The notes under the pieces are model-generated. The model had not been told where the DNA came from. It worked only from the letters and a program-made list of their open reading frames with translations, and made no database searches. Of a DNA stretch of 64,000 nucleotides, positions 1 through 9,073 are shown in pieces. The DNA lies in NCBI RefSeq assembly GCF_024218795.1, contig NZ_CP100400.1:3286001-3350000 (forward strand), given 5' to 3'. The stretch comes from Halorussus aquaticus. GTDB taxonomy: Archaea; Halobacteriota; Halobacteria; Halobacteriales; Haladaptataceae. The position numbers and the translations under genes were made by a program. The number at the start of each line of letters is the position of its first letter. The first letter of the stretch is position 1.

Positions 1-20
1 GGTGACGCCGAACCACCGGT

Positions 21-1601
21 ATGACGCTCTCGCTCGAACGCCGGGCCGCGCTCTGGGGGGACCGAACTGCGCTGGTGGACGAGAACACCGACCGGCGGGT
101 CAGTTACGCCGACCTCGAATCCGAGGCCGACGCGATGGCGCGGCGGCTCTCGGCGCTCGGGGTCGAATCCGGCGACCCGGTCGCCGTCCTCTCGCGCAAC
201 CGCGTCGAGACGCTGGCGCTCCTGTTCGCGACCCGGCGACTCGGCGCGGTGTTCGCGCCGGTCTCGCACCGACTCACGCCCGCGACCGTCGAGCGGCCGC
301 TGGCGGTCGCGGACCCGGCGGTGGTCGTCCACGAGTCGGCACAGCGCGACCTGGTCCGGGAACTGCCCGACGACCTGACGTACACCTTCGAGGAGTTCGG
401 CCGCCGTGACGGCGAGGCGTACGAGCGCGCGGACCCGGACCCGGAGGACTCCCTGCTCTACCTGCACACGAAAGCGGAGGCCGACCGACCCATGGTCGGG
501 GAAGACCCGGAGCGCGAGCGACGGGACGAGTCGCTGAGCGAGGGACCGACGACGGCCCCGCGCGTGGTGGACCTCCCCGCCCGAGCGGTCGAGTGGAACT
601 GTATCACCGCGGCCGCGGCGTGGGGTCTCGGCCGGGGCGACCGCGCGCCCGCCCTGCTTCCGCTCTCGGACGCCGAGGGGCTCCTCCGACTCACCCTGCC
701 GCTGCTCTACGTCGGCGGTCGGGTCGCCCTGCTCCGGGCGTTCGACCCCGAGGACGCCCTCGACGCGGTGGCCGAGGAGGACGCGACCGCGCTGTTCGCG
801 GGGGCGACCGAGTACCGCGAACTGGTCGAGAGCGAGTCGTTCGCGGGGACCGACTTCGGGAGCGTCGAGTTGGTCGCTAGCGGGTCGGCGCTCCCCGCGG
901 ACGTCCGCGGCGCGCTGGCCCGGCACGCGCCCGTGGTCCGGACCTACGGCCGAGTCGAGACCGGGCCGAACAACCTCTTCGTCCCTCCCGAGGGTAGCGT
1001 GAGGGAGGGTTCCGAAAGCGGAGCATCAGACAGTGACGCGTCCGACGACGCCGACCCCGACCGCGTGGGCCGACCGTTCCCCGACTGCGAGGCCCGTCTC
1101 GTCGGCGAGGACGGGACCCCGGTCGCGGACGGCGAGGTCGGCGAACTCCAGTTCCGCGGGCCGGTGACGGCGCGGGGGTATCTCTCCGGCGGCGGAACGG
1201 CGGCGGACGGCGACGGCGGCGAGACGTTCCCCGAGTGGGTGCCGACGCGCGACTTGGCCACCCGCGAGGGCGGCGACTACTACCTGCTCGGGCGCGCCAG
1301 CGAGACCCTCGACGCCGCGTCGGCCCGCGTCCACCCCCGGGCGGCCGAGCGCGCGCTCGAAGCGCGCGAGGGAGTGGACGCCGCGGGAGTGGTCCCCGAC
1401 GCGGAGGGCGTGCTGGCGGCCTTCGTCGGCGACGCCGACCCCGGCGAACTCCGGTCGGTCCTCGACGACGCGCTGCCGGAGGCCGTCGCCGTCCGGGAAC
1501 TCGACCGACTGGAGTCGCTCCCCCGGCGCTCGACGGGCGAACTCGACCGCGCGGCGCTCCGGCGCGACCTCTCCGGTGAAGAGCGCATCGACGAGGAGTG
1601 A
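21..1601 (+). CDS. Degenerate acyl-CoA synthetase / AMP-binding family protein
   Basis: A 526-aa protein with the overall layout of an ANL-superfamily (AMP-forming) ligase: an N-terminal adenylation-type domain, a YGRVETGP stretch near residue 313 where active members have YGxTE, and a small C-terminal domain. Key catalytic motifs are missing. The Ser/Thr/Gly-rich phosphate-binding loop is replaced by LLYLHTKAEADRP (residues 145-157), and the C-terminal catalytic Lys of the usual TGK motif is Glu507 (STGELDR). An acidic low-complexity insert lies near residues 325-345. It is therefore probably not a working ligase, or has a changed function. The ATG at 21 fits the family N-terminus. It sits 10 nt before the carotenoid oxygenase gene, so the two are probably co-transcribed. 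Fold assignment is good; function is unknown. Confidence 0.8.
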   Translation: MTLSLERRAALWGDRTALVDENTDRRVSYADLESEADAMARRLSALGVESGDPVAVLSRNRVETLALLFATRRLGAVFAPVSHRLTPATVERPLAVADPAVVVHESAQRDLVRELPDDLTYTFEEFGRRDGEAYERADPDPEDSLLYLHTKAEADRPMVGEDPERERRDESLSEGPTTAPRVVDLPARAVEWNCITAAAAWGLGRGDRAPALLPLSDAEGLLRLTLPLLYVGGRVALLRAFDPEDALDAVAEEDATALFAGATEYRELVESESFAGTDFGSVELVASGSALPADVRGALARHAPVVRTYGRVETGPNNLFVPPEGSVREGSESGASDSDASDDADPDRVGRPFPDCEARLVGEDGTPVADGEVGELQFRGPVTARGYLSGGGTAADGDGGETFPEWVPTRDLATREGGDYYLLGRASETLDAASARVHPRAAERALEAREGVDAAGVVPDAEGVLAAFVGDADPGELRSVLDDALPEAVAVRELDRLESLPRRSTGELDRAALRRDLSGEERIDEE

Positions 1602-1611
1602 GTACCGTCCG

Positions 1612-3054
1612 ATGCCAGCGTACAGCCCCGGCTTCCGCTCGCGCGAGTCCGAGTGCGACCGACTCGACGTACCCGTCGAGGGCGAGATTCCGGCGTGGCT
1701 CTCGGGGACGCTCGTGCGCAACGGCCCGGGCAGGTTCGAGGTCGGCGGCGAGCGCGTCGCCCACTGGTTCGACGGACTGGCGATGCTCCGGGCGTTCCGC
1801 TTCGGGGACGGCGAGGTGACGTACTCGAACCGATTCCTGCGGACCGAGACCTTCCGGACGGCCGTCGAGGAGGGCGAGCTATCGAGCCAGTTCGCCACCT
1901 CGGGGAGCTACCTCCGGCGGCTCAAGTCGTTCCTGACCGACCCGACGGACAACGCCAACGTCCACGTCGCGCGCCTCGGCGGCGAGTACGTCGCGCTGAC
2001 CGAGACGCCCCGGCGCGTGCGGTTCGACCCGGCCGACCTCTCGACGCGGGGCGACCTGCGCTACCGGGACGACCTGACCCTCCACCACGTCACCGCCCAC
2101 CTCCAGTACGACCGAGACAGGGGCGAGACGGTCGGCTACGGGACCGAGTTCGGCCGTCGGAATCGGTATCACGTCTACCGGGTGCCCGACGACCGCCCCG
2201 AGCGCGTCCCCGTGGCGTCGGTCGAGGTGGACAGACCGGCGTACATCCACAGCTTCGCGCTCACGCCGACGTACGCCGTCCTCGTCGAACCGCCGTACGT
2301 CGTGAACCCGCTCCGGTTCCTCCTGCCCGGCGGCGGCGGGTTCATCGACAGCTACCGGTGGCGACCCGAGCGCGGCACCCGGTTTCGGATCTTCGACCGC
2401 TCGTCGGGCGAACTGGTCGCCGACCGGTCCACGGCGGCCTTCTTCTTCTTCCACACCGCCAACGGGTTCGAGACCGACGACGAGGTGGTCGTGGACCTCG
2501 CGGCGTACGACGACGCGACCATCGTGGACAATCTCTTCATGAGCGCGATGGACGGGGACGCCGAGAGCGGGTCGGCGGGAGGCGGGGAGGGGAGTCCGGA
2601 ACTCGACGCCGCAGACGGGACGCTCGCGCGGTTCCGCGTGCCCCTCGACGCTGGTGGCGGTGGCGGTGACGTCGAACGCGAATCGCTGTATCGCGGGATG
2701 GAACTGCCCCGCGTCGCCCCGGCCGCACGCGGGAGCGCGTACCGCTACGCCTACGGGCAGGCGACCCGGCGCGAGGGCGGAAACGGACTGGCGAAGGTGA
2801 ACGTCGAGACTGGCGAGGCGCTGGAGTGGTGGGAAGCGAGCGTCTACGCGGGCGAACCGATATTCGTGCCGCGTCCGGACGGGGACGCCGAGGACCGCGG
2901 CGTGGTGCTGTCGCTCGCGCTCGACGCCGACGCCGAACGGTCGTTCCTCCTCGTCCTCGACGCCGAGACGTTCGAGGAGCGAGCGCGCGCGCCGCTCCCG
3001 CACGTCGTGCCGTTCGGCTTCCACGGGGAGTTCTTCCCGGACGTTACCGACTGA
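1612..3054 (+). CDS. Carotenoid oxygenase (carotenoid cleavage dioxygenase family)
   Basis: A 480-aa member of the RPE65/CCD family of Fe(II) dioxygenases, which cleave carotenoid polyene chains to apocarotenoids or retinal. All four expected iron-ligand histidines are visible: His163 (TAH), His213 (YIHSF), His281 (FFFHTANGFE) and His471 (FGFHGEFFPD, at the very C-terminus). The N-terminal substrate-entry motif WLSGTLVRNGPGRFE is intact. I chose ATG 1612 because a GAGGAG stretch at the end of the preceding gene gives a plausible ribosome site and because the family motif starts soon after. An upstream in-frame ATG at 1576 would overlap the previous gene. The substrate is not predictable by eye; haloarchaeal carotenoids (bacterioruberin, beta-carotene) are candidates. 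Confidence 0.93.
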   Translation: MPAYSPGFRSRESECDRLDVPVEGEIPAWLSGTLVRNGPGRFEVGGERVAHWFDGLAMLRAFRFGDGEVTYSNRFLRTETFRTAVEEGELSSQFATSGSYLRRLKSFLTDPTDNANVHVARLGGEYVALTETPRRVRFDPADLSTRGDLRYRDDLTLHHVTAHLQYDRDRGETVGYGTEFGRRNRYHVYRVPDDRPERVPVASVEVDRPAYIHSFALTPTYAVLVEPPYVVNPLRFLLPGGGGFIDSYRWRPERGTRFRIFDRSSGELVADRSTAAFFFFHTANGFETDDEVVVDLAAYDDATIVDNLFMSAMDGDAESGSAGGGEGSPELDAADGTLARFRVPLDAGGGGGDVERESLYRGMELPRVAPAARGSAYRYAYGQATRREGGNGLAKVNVETGEALEWWEASVYAGEPIFVPRPDGDAEDRGVVLSLALDADAERSFLLVLDAETFEERARAPLPHVVPFGFHGEFFPDVTD

Positions 3055-3143
3055 CCCGTGTCGTGGCGACTGGGCGTCCCGGATACCGGCAGAACTCCCC
3101 ACAGCGCAACGCCTTTTGGACCCCGAGTGTTTTGTGACTGGTA

Positions 3144-3860
3144 ATGAGTCGATTGCGAATCGCGTTCGTCAACGCCGCCCACGACGGCACCGACACCCGG
3201 CGCAACTTCCGCCGGGAGTTGGACGCCGACCTCGTGGAGTTCGACGCGACGGGCGGCGAACTCCCGGAGACCCTCGACTTCGACGGCGTCGTGGTCTCGG
3301 GGTCCCGTTCGTCGGTCTACTGGGACGAAGAGTGGATAGAACCAACGAAAGCGTGGGTCAGAGACGCCATCGACGCCGGAATCCCGTGCCTCGGCGTCTG
3401 CTGGGGCCATCAACTGCTCGCGGACGTGCTGGGCGGCGAGGTCAGCGACATGGGCGAGTACGAAATCGGCTACCGAGAGGTCGAACACACCGGCGACTCG
3501 CGGCTGTTCGACGGCATCGACCGGCGGTTCACCGTCTTCACGACCCACTCGGACGCGGTGGCCGAACTCCCGCCCGGCGCGGAGGAAATCGCGGCCAACG
3601 ACTACTCCAACCACGGCTTCCGGAAGGACCGCGTGTTCGGCGTTCAGTTCCACCCCGAGTACGACGCCGAGACGGCCGAGTCGGTCACGAAGGGCAAGGA
3701 CCTGTCGGAGGAACGCATGGCCGAGGTGCTGGCGGGCATCACCGAGGAGAACTACCGGGCGGCCTGCGAGGTCAAACTGGTCTTCGAGAACTTCTGCGAG
3801 TTCGTCCGAGAGGTGCGCGACGCGGACCCCTCGGGCGAGAGCGAAACTGCCTCGGCGTAG
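3144..3860 (+). CDS. Type 1 glutamine amidotransferase (GMP synthase-like)
   Basis: A 238-aa class I glutamine amidotransferase domain protein. The nucleophile elbow GVCWGHQ places Cys86, and FGVQFHPEYD gives His170 and Glu172, completing the Cys-His-Glu triad. There is no fused synthase domain, so the ammonia acceptor is unknown. Such stand-alone proteins are often annotated as GMP synthase-like, but this one lacks a visible guaB/guaAb neighbour, so a role in GMP synthesis is not supported. The gene is preceded by an AT-richer stretch near 3108-3140 that could hold its promoter. The last 15 residues are an acidic tail typical of halophiles. Confidence 0.9.
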   Translation: MSRLRIAFVNAAHDGTDTRRNFRRELDADLVEFDATGGELPETLDFDGVVVSGSRSSVYWDEEWIEPTKAWVRDAIDAGIPCLGVCWGHQLLADVLGGEVSDMGEYEIGYREVEHTGDSRLFDGIDRRFTVFTTHSDAVAELPPGAEEIAANDYSNHGFRKDRVFGVQFHPEYDAETAESVTKGKDLSEERMAEVLAGITEENYRAACEVKLVFENFCEFVREVRDADPSGESETASA

Positions 3861-3907
3861 CGACACGCGCGTCGGCGGTGCTCCCTCTCTGGGTATCTCC
3901 GGAGAGA

Positions 3908-4417
3908 CTAGTTCGTCCGGTCCGTGACCGCGGGGACTGGCGCTCTCTCGACTGCGAGGAGCGCTCGATGGGTCGCGAGCAGCAGGACGACGGACGTCAC
4001 GACCAGCAGCGCGTCGGCGGGCGACGAGAGGAGACCGAGCGAGACGATGAGCGTGGTCGCGCAGGCGGGCGCGTGCCGGAGGTCCGCGGCGACCATCCCG
4101 GCGGTCGTCACCACGACCGAGACGACGCCACTGACCGCCAGCGAGGCGCTCGCACCGGTGAGCGCGGGCGGCGGTGCGGTGACGGCGACCCCCGACGCGA
4201 GCGCGTGGTAGGTCACCAGTCCGGCCAGCACGCCCAGCGCGTGACCGCCCGCCACGCGCCGCGGCGCGCTCACCGGCGCGGACGGTCGGGTCGCCAGCAG
4301 AAACGCGGACGGCCCGAGGCTGGGAAAGAGGAACGTCCGCCCCGTCACGACTGCGAGCGTTCCGACGACGACCAACAGCGCCCCTGCGGTCGCACTCTCG
4401 CGTAGCGCCTCGTACAT
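3908..4417 (-). CDS. HPP family integral membrane protein
   Basis: A 169-aa protein with about four hydrophobic membrane segments. It contains the family signature FPSLGPSAFLL near residue 30 and, in the second half, the conserved loop RHAPACATTLIVSLG. In most members that loop reads HPP, which names the family; here it is His-Ala-Pro. HPP-family proteins have been linked to nitrite or other anion handling in plants and cyanobacteria, but the archaeal function is not established. It is convergent with the amidotransferase gene (47-nt gap) and divergent from the HTH-like gene at 4582. Confidence 0.85.
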   Translation of the reverse strand: MYEALRESATAGALLVVVGTLAVVTGRTFLFPSLGPSAFLLATRPSAPVSAPRRVAGGHALGVLAGLVTYHALASGVAVTAPPPALTGASASLAVSGVVSVVVTTAGMVAADLRHAPACATTLIVSLGLLSSPADALLVVTSVVLLLATHRALLAVERAPVPAVTDRTN

Positions 4418-4581
4418 GCCTTCCCGTCGGCGTCCGAGTCGGAAAAGTGCTGTCTAACGTCCTGTCGGTCGCTACCCGAGGATACGTCGCCGCCTTCCGT
4501 CGATTCCGTATCCGAGTCCACTTAAACACCATTATCTGTGAACCAGCAAGCCCACCCCGGTTCGCGGCGTATCTTCTGGAA

Positions 4582-4998
4582 ATGAACGACGACCTCGCCG
4601 ACGGCAACGGCGGTTCGGCGTCACCCCGTCCGTCCTACACGGAACCCAGCATCGACGTTCCCCCGCTGTCACAGGACAACCTCTTCGACGCGCTGTCCTC
4701 CCGGCGGAGTCGGTACGTCCTCGTCGCCCTGCGAGAGGCCGACGAAGCCCTCGACCTCCGGGAACTCGTGGACACGGTCGCGGCGTGGGAGACCGGCAAA
4801 CCCATCGACCTCGTGTCCGAGGAACACTGCAAGCGCGTGTTCACGTCGCTTCGCCACTCGCAACTGCCGAAGCTCTCGATGATGGGTCTCATCGAGTACG
4901 ACGAGGGCGACGAAGTAGTCGCACCCGGCCCGTTCGCCGAACAGGTCGACGCGTATCTGGACATCGCGGTGAGTCGAGACGACAACGTCGAGGTCTGA
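4582..4998 (+). CDS. Small haloarchaeal HTH-type protein (DUF7344-like)
   Basis: A 138-aa acidic protein resembling the haloarchaeal winged-helix family annotated DUF7344. Residues 30-50 (FDALSSRRSRYVLVALRE) look like the first helices. A middle part follows with LVDTVAAWE, then EEHCKRVFTSLRHSQLPKL, a probable recognition region, then the short wing MGLIEYDEGDEVV. The family is presumed to regulate transcription; targets are unknown. An in-frame ATG at 4447 would add a basic, non-conserved leader, so I chose 4582. The AT-rich stretch at about 4519-4535 may contain the TATA element. The HPP protein is divergent and might be a target, but this is only inference. Confidence 0.75.
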   Translation: MNDDLADGNGGSASPRPSYTEPSIDVPPLSQDNLFDALSSRRSRYVLVALREADEALDLRELVDTVAAWETGKPIDLVSEEHCKRVFTSLRHSQLPKLSMMGLIEYDEGDEVVAPGPFAEQVDAYLDIAVSRDDNVEV

Positions 4999-5089
4999 GG
5001 GTCGGACCGCGTCGCGCCGGTCGCGTGGCTCCGGCAATAATTGCGCCGGAGTAGGAGCGTTTTTCACACTCCCCGTTCCAACGTCTGTC

Positions 5090-6253
5090 ATGCTCGACTA
5101 CGTCTCCCTAGAGGACGACCTCGACGAGGAGGAGCGCATGATTCGAGACACCGCCCGGCAGTTCGTCGAGGAGAAGGTCAAACCCGACATCGGCGACCAC
5201 TTCGAGGACGGGACCTTCCCGACCGAACTCATCCCGGAGATGGGCGAACTCGGGTTCTACGCGCCCAACCTCGAAGGGTACGGCTCGCCGAACGTCAGCG
5301 AGACGGCCTACGGCCTGCTGATGCAGGAGTTGGAGGCGGGCGACTCCGGCATCCGCTCGATGGCGAGCGTGCAGGGCGCGCTCGTGATGTACCCTATCCA
5401 CGCCTACGGCTCCGAGGACCAGAAGGAACGCTGGCTCCCGGGTCTCGGCACCGGGGAACTCGTCGGCTGTTTCGGTCTCACGGAACCCGAACACGGTTCG
5501 AACCCCTCCGGCATGGAGACCTACGCCGAGAAGGACGCGGGCGAGTACGTCCTCAACGGGTCGAAGACGTGGATTACCAACTCCCCCATCTCCGACGTGG
5601 CGGTCGTCTGGGCGCGCGACCGCTCGGCCGAGGACGATCCGGTCCGGGGCTTCCTCGTCGAGACCGACACGGACGGCGTGACGACCAACAAGATAGACGA
5701 CAAGCTCTCGATGCGCGCGTCGGTCACGGGCGAAATCGGCCTGAACGACGTGTACGTCCCGGAAGACGCCGTCCTACCGGGCGTCGAGGGCATGAAGGGG
5801 CCGCTCTCGTGTCTCACGCAGGCCCGGTACGGCATCGCGTGGGGCGCGGTCGGCGCGGCCCGCGACTCCTTCGAGACCGCCCGCAAGTACGCCACCGACC
5901 GCGACCAGTTCGGCGGTCCCATCGCGCGCTTCCAGATTCAACAGCAGAAGCTCGCCGAGATGGCGACCCAGATTACGACGAGCCAACTGCTGGCTCACCG
6001 GCTGGCGGAACTGAAGGAGCGTGGGGACCTGCGTCCTCAGCACGTCTCGATGGCCAAGCGCAACAACGTCCGGATGGCCCGCGACCAGTCGCGCATCGCG
6101 CGCGAGATGCTGGGCGGGAACGGCATCACGACCGACTACTCGCCGATGCGCCACATGGCGAACATGGAGACGGTCTACACCTACGAGGGCACCCACGACA
6201 TCCACACCCTGATTCTGGGCGAGGACCTGACCGGTATCGCCGCCTACGAGTGA
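5090..6253 (+). CDS. Acyl-CoA dehydrogenase, glutaryl-CoA dehydrogenase type
   Basis: A 387-aa FAD flavoenzyme of the acyl-CoA dehydrogenase family. The mid-domain motif SVQGALVMYPIHAYGSEDQ and FGLTEPEHGSNPSGM are the form seen in glutaryl-CoA dehydrogenases. Other landmarks are the FAD contact WITNSPISD, the C-terminal LGGNGI and the catalytic base Glu366 in YTYEGTHDIH. The length matches the family. Glutaryl-CoA dehydrogenase oxidises and decarboxylates glutaryl-CoA to crotonyl-CoA during Lys/Trp breakdown. No other pathway gene is adjacent, so substrate is inferred from sequence type only. The start at ATG 5090 lies about 35 nt after an AT-rich stretch (5034-5065). The gene's last 20 or so bases recur imperfectly just downstream. 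Confidence 0.92.
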   Translation: MLDYVSLEDDLDEEERMIRDTARQFVEEKVKPDIGDHFEDGTFPTELIPEMGELGFYAPNLEGYGSPNVSETAYGLLMQELEAGDSGIRSMASVQGALVMYPIHAYGSEDQKERWLPGLGTGELVGCFGLTEPEHGSNPSGMETYAEKDAGEYVLNGSKTWITNSPISDVAVVWARDRSAEDDPVRGFLVETDTDGVTTNKIDDKLSMRASVTGEIGLNDVYVPEDAVLPGVEGMKGPLSCLTQARYGIAWGAVGAARDSFETARKYATDRDQFGGPIARFQIQQQKLAEMATQITTSQLLAHRLAELKERGDLRPQHVSMAKRNNVRMARDQSRIAREMLGGNGITTDYSPMRHMANMETVYTYEGTHDIHTLILGEDLTGIAAYE

Positions 6254-6704
6254 CTCGGTAGAGTCCGAGTAACGCGGCGAAGCCAGTCAGTAACCGGGAT
6301 TACCGCCTACGAGTAGAACACACCTTCGGAGCTTTTCTTGAGAACTCGTTTTTGAGTAGCGTAGCGAAGACCAGAGCGAACGAGCAGCTAGCTACTGCCG
6401 ACGCCAAGGAGTCACCGCAACCGCACGGCACCGCAACCGCGGACCTCATACCTCCCCAACCTCCTCGCTTCGCTCGTCCCTCGCGCAGAGAAGGCGGACC
6501 ACGAGGGTCCGCCAGTGCGCGCCGAGTGGAACGGTCCACCGAGCGACGATTGGCCAAACAAACCACCGGGTGGGACTGAAAGGGGCCGGTCGCTTTCGAA
6601 GAAGGAGACAGGGTGACTATGTCGCTGTAGCTGTCCTCTTTCTCTCGAACTCCGCCCCGAACGAGCCACTTTTCACCGCCTGCGACCAACTCTCGACCAG
6701 CAAA
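6254..6704. repeat. Non-coding region with gene-end duplication and a haloarchaeal-type repetitive intergenic element
   Basis: No convincing gene lies in these 451 bases. The end of the dehydrogenase gene (6233-6253) recurs imperfectly at 6296-6316, 63 nt downstream, including CGCCTACGAGT and a second stop codon. From about 6350 to 6620 the sequence is of a lower-complexity type that I recall from many haloarchaeal spacers (phrases such as CCTCCCCAACCTCCTCGC and GGGTGGGACTGAAAGGGGC). Inside it, 6493-6500 and 6506-6513 form a perfect 8-bp hairpin (GGCGGACC/GGTCCGCC). The promoter of the following tsr3-like gene should lie at its right end. Family membership is from memory and needs a genome-wide search. 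Confidence 0.55.
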
Positions 6705-7226
6705 GTGAATCTCCACGTCCGCTACGAGGGCGACGACGACCCCGACAAGTGTACCGCGAGAAAGCTCGCGCGGTTCGACCTCGCGCAACTCCACCGGAGC
6801 GCGTCGGCGACCCCCTACGGCATCGTGCTGAATCCCCACGCCGAGCAGGCGCTCTCGCCCGCCGACCGCGCCGAGACCGACCGGTTGGTCGCGCTCGACT
6901 GCTCGTGGGAGACCGCCGAGCAGGCCCTGTTCGAGATGCCGGGCGTCCACCGCGCGCTCCCGTTCCTCGTGGCGGCCAACCCCGTCAGCTACGGCAAGCC
7001 CTTCCGACTCAACACGGTCGAGGCGTTCGCCGCCGCCCTGACGATTCTGGGCGAGCGCGAACACGCCGAGCGAATCCTCTCGAAGTTCACGTGGGGCGAG
7101 ACGTTCCTCGAACTCAACGCCGAACCCCTCCGGCGGTACGCCGACTGCGAGGACTCGACCGAAGTCGTCGCGGTCCAGCAGGAGTACCTCGACGCCGGAG
7201 CGGAACAGTCGGCGACCGATTCGTAG
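6705..7226 (+). CDS. Tsr3-type 16S rRNA aminocarboxypropyltransferase (DUF367)
   Basis: A 173-aa DUF367/Tsr3 protein. This family transfers the aminocarboxypropyl group of SAM to a hypermodified uridine in small-subunit rRNA (established for yeast Tsr3). Signature stretches are present in order: [18 protein letters not shown] near the N-terminus, ALSPADR, the VALDCSWE core, [23 protein letters not shown], and [12 protein letters not shown] chose the GTG at 6705 ([11 protein letters not shown]), because the sequence upstream of it, including an ATG at 6570, falls in repetitive non-coding DNA and matches nothing in the family. Its TAG stop ends at 7226, and the convergent gene's stop begins at 7227. 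Confidence 0.9.
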   Translation: MNLHVRYEGDDDPDKCTARKLARFDLAQLHRSASATPYGIVLNPHAEQALSPADRAETDRLVALDCSWETAEQALFEMPGVHRALPFLVAANPVSYGKPFRLNTVEAFAAALTILGEREHAERILSKFTWGETFLELNAEPLRRYADCEDSTEVVAVQQEYLDAGAEQSATDS

Positions 7227-8654
7227 TTAGCTCCGGTCGGTCGCGTTCCCCGACTCCGCCTCGCCGACGAGCGCGAGGACCGTCCCGTTCCGACTCAGGT
7301 CTCCGAACTCGGCCGACGCGACGTTTCGCTCGGCGTCCGCGACCGACTCGACCCGTCGCCACCCCTCGCCCGCGTCGAACCGCCAGAGTGACAGCGCGTC
7401 CTCCGTCGCACTGGTCCGGTCCACCGCGGCGTCGTCGTAACCGACTGACAGCGCGAGATCCGAATCCTCGTCGGTCGGCACAGCCCGGAGCGGGACGCCG
7501 ACGACCTGTCGGTCGGTCGGAAGCGGCGGCGCGTCCGTCGCCGGGTCGAGCGCCACGTCGCGGGTCTCGAACGAGAGGGTGGCGTTCCCGAGCGTCACGC
7601 GCTCGCCGACCGCGGTCGAGTCGCGGGCCGCGTAAATCGCGGTCCCCGGCGCGTCGGCCACCGAGACGCGTGTGAGCGCGGTGTCGGCGGAGTCGTTCAG
7701 GTAGATACCGACCGAGCGACTCCGGGGTCTCGTTTCTCCACCGTCGGTCCCTCCGCTCTCCCGCGCTATCGTGAGATTCCGGAGTGCCGCGTCGTCGGAC
7801 CGCGAGAGGATTACGTCGGCGAAACCGTTGTCCGCGGCGGTCGAGTCGGCGATAGTCGCGTTTGCGGACGCGAAGACGCCGAGACCGTACTGTGAACTCC
7901 CGGCGACGCCGACCCCTTCGAGCGTCACGCCGTCGGAGTTCCGGACCGAGACGCCTGCGAGATTGCCGGTGAGGTTCAGCCCCTCGACGCGGGCGTCTGG
8001 AGCGTTCCGGAGGAACAGTCCGGTGTTGCTCGCGCGGACCGTCCCGCCGAGGAGTTCGATGCCGGGCGAGTTCTCCACGAAGACGCCGTCGCCGAGGTTC
8101 TCCACGGCCGAGACGTTCCGGAGCGTCGCGTCGGTCGTTCCGAGGACCGCGACGCCCGCGCCCCAGCGCGTCGTCGAGAGGTTCGTGACGGTGACGTTCG
8201 AGCGCCGCTCCTGTCCGCCGCCCGTCGCGCCGGAGAGCGTGGCCTCCCCAGCCCTCGTTCGCGCGCTCACGAGGACGCCCACGACGCCGGGTTCCCCGCC
8301 GCGCTCGTCCGCCGCGACGGTGTGGCCGCCGCCGCGGAGCGTCACGTCGTCGGCCCGGATGGCGATGCAGGCGCCGAGACCGGTCCGCAGGCGAGTCGGC
8401 GACGCGTTCCTCACGTCCTCCGCGAGGACGTACACGCCGGACTCGGTGACGGTCGTGCAGTTCGTGATTTCGGTCGCGCCGGTCGTTCGGGTCGCGTCGG
8501 TTGTCTGGGGACCGCCGCTCGGGTCGGTCCAGTCGGTCGATACTGTCCCGACTGCTCCGGGTTCCGCCGAGACGCCTGCGGCCGCTCCCGCGGGTCCGAC
8601 GACGCCGAGGACGACCACCAGTCCGAGGAGCGCGGCGGCGATTCCGTCCGGCAT
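7227..8654 (-). CDS. Secreted right-handed parallel beta-helix repeat protein
   Basis: A 475-aa exported protein. The N-terminus ([27 protein letters not shown]) is a Sec-type signal peptide ending near residue 27. The body has the hallmark of NosD/PbH1-type solenoids: repeated turns of about 22 residues, such as [52 protein letters not shown] and similar. Each has Asn at turn positions. The C-terminal 90 residues are a separate globular-looking piece. Such proteins bind or process polysaccharides or act as surface adhesins; nothing here fixes the ligand. I took the ATG at 8654 because upstream in-frame ATGs would put charged sequence before the signal. It is convergent with tsr3 with zero gap and divergent from L40e. 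Confidence 0.85.
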   Translation of the reverse strand: MPDGIAAALLGLVVVLGVVGPAGAAAGVSAEPGAVGTVSTDWTDPSGGPQTTDATRTTGATEITNCTTVTESGVYVLAEDVRNASPTRLRTGLGACIAIRADDVTLRGGGHTVAADERGGEPGVVGVLVSARTRAGEATLSGATGGGQERRSNVTVTNLSTTRWGAGVAVLGTTDATLRNVSAVENLGDGVFVENSPGIELLGGTVRASNTGLFLRNAPDARVEGLNLTGNLAGVSVRNSDGVTLEGVGVAGSSQYGLGVFASANATIADSTAADNGFADVILSRSDDAALRNLTIARESGGTDGGETRPRSRSVGIYLNDSADTALTRVSVADAPGTAIYAARDSTAVGERVTLGNATLSFETRDVALDPATDAPPLPTDRQVVGVPLRAVPTDEDSDLALSVGYDDAAVDRTSATEDALSLWRFDAGEGWRRVESVADAERNVASAEFGDLSRNGTVLALVGEAESGNATDRS

Positions 8655-8762
8655 GGCCCAGACGTCACCGGACGGGAAGTTATGGCTTGTCGCCGCCCGC
8701 GACCGACCGTCGGCCCGCCTCACTCTGCAAGACTTAAATGCGATGACGGCCAACGCGTCGGT

Positions 8763-8912
8763 ATGGCTAGCTTCGAGAAAGCGACAGCGCGAACCCTCGA
8801 CAAGACGATCTGCATGCGATGTAACGCTCGCAACCCCAAGAACGCCGACAACTGCCGGAAGTGCGGCTACGGCAACCTCCGACCGAAGAGCAAGGAACCG
8901 CGAAACGCCTGA
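8763..8912 (+). CDS. rpl40e: 50S ribosomal protein L40e
   Basis: A complete 49-aa ribosomal protein, too short for many gene finders. It has the four-cysteine zinc ribbon of archaeal/eukaryotic L40e at Cys17, Cys20, Cys31 and Cys34 (CMRC...CRKC) and the basic tail [10 protein letters not shown]. In eukaryotes the same domain is made as a ubiquitin fusion; archaea make it alone. An AT-rich element GACTTAAATG at about 8729-8738 lies 25-34 nt before the ATG at 8763, consistent with a leaderless transcript. The next gene, a MazG-like hydrolase on the opposite strand, is convergent. Confidence 0.95.
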   Translation: MASFEKATARTLDKTICMRCNARNPKNADNCRKCGYGNLRPKSKEPRNA

Positions 8913-9073
8913 GTCGATTCCGGCGTCCTGTTACCGTTCTTCCGCGGCCGTTTTCTTTCGGGCGGCGTCGCCGAGCAGTCGCTTCGCTCTCTCGCAGACG
9001 CGACACGCGACCGCCTGTCGGCGGTCTCTGCGCTTCCGACCGAGACAGCGACGGCGACGTGGCGAGTCCGGCG

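Noticed and set aside
877..1898. Long minus-strand open frames opposite the first two genes
   Set aside because: Arg/Pro-rich translations typical of antisense shadows in GC-rich DNA; the plus-strand genes have clear family motifs.
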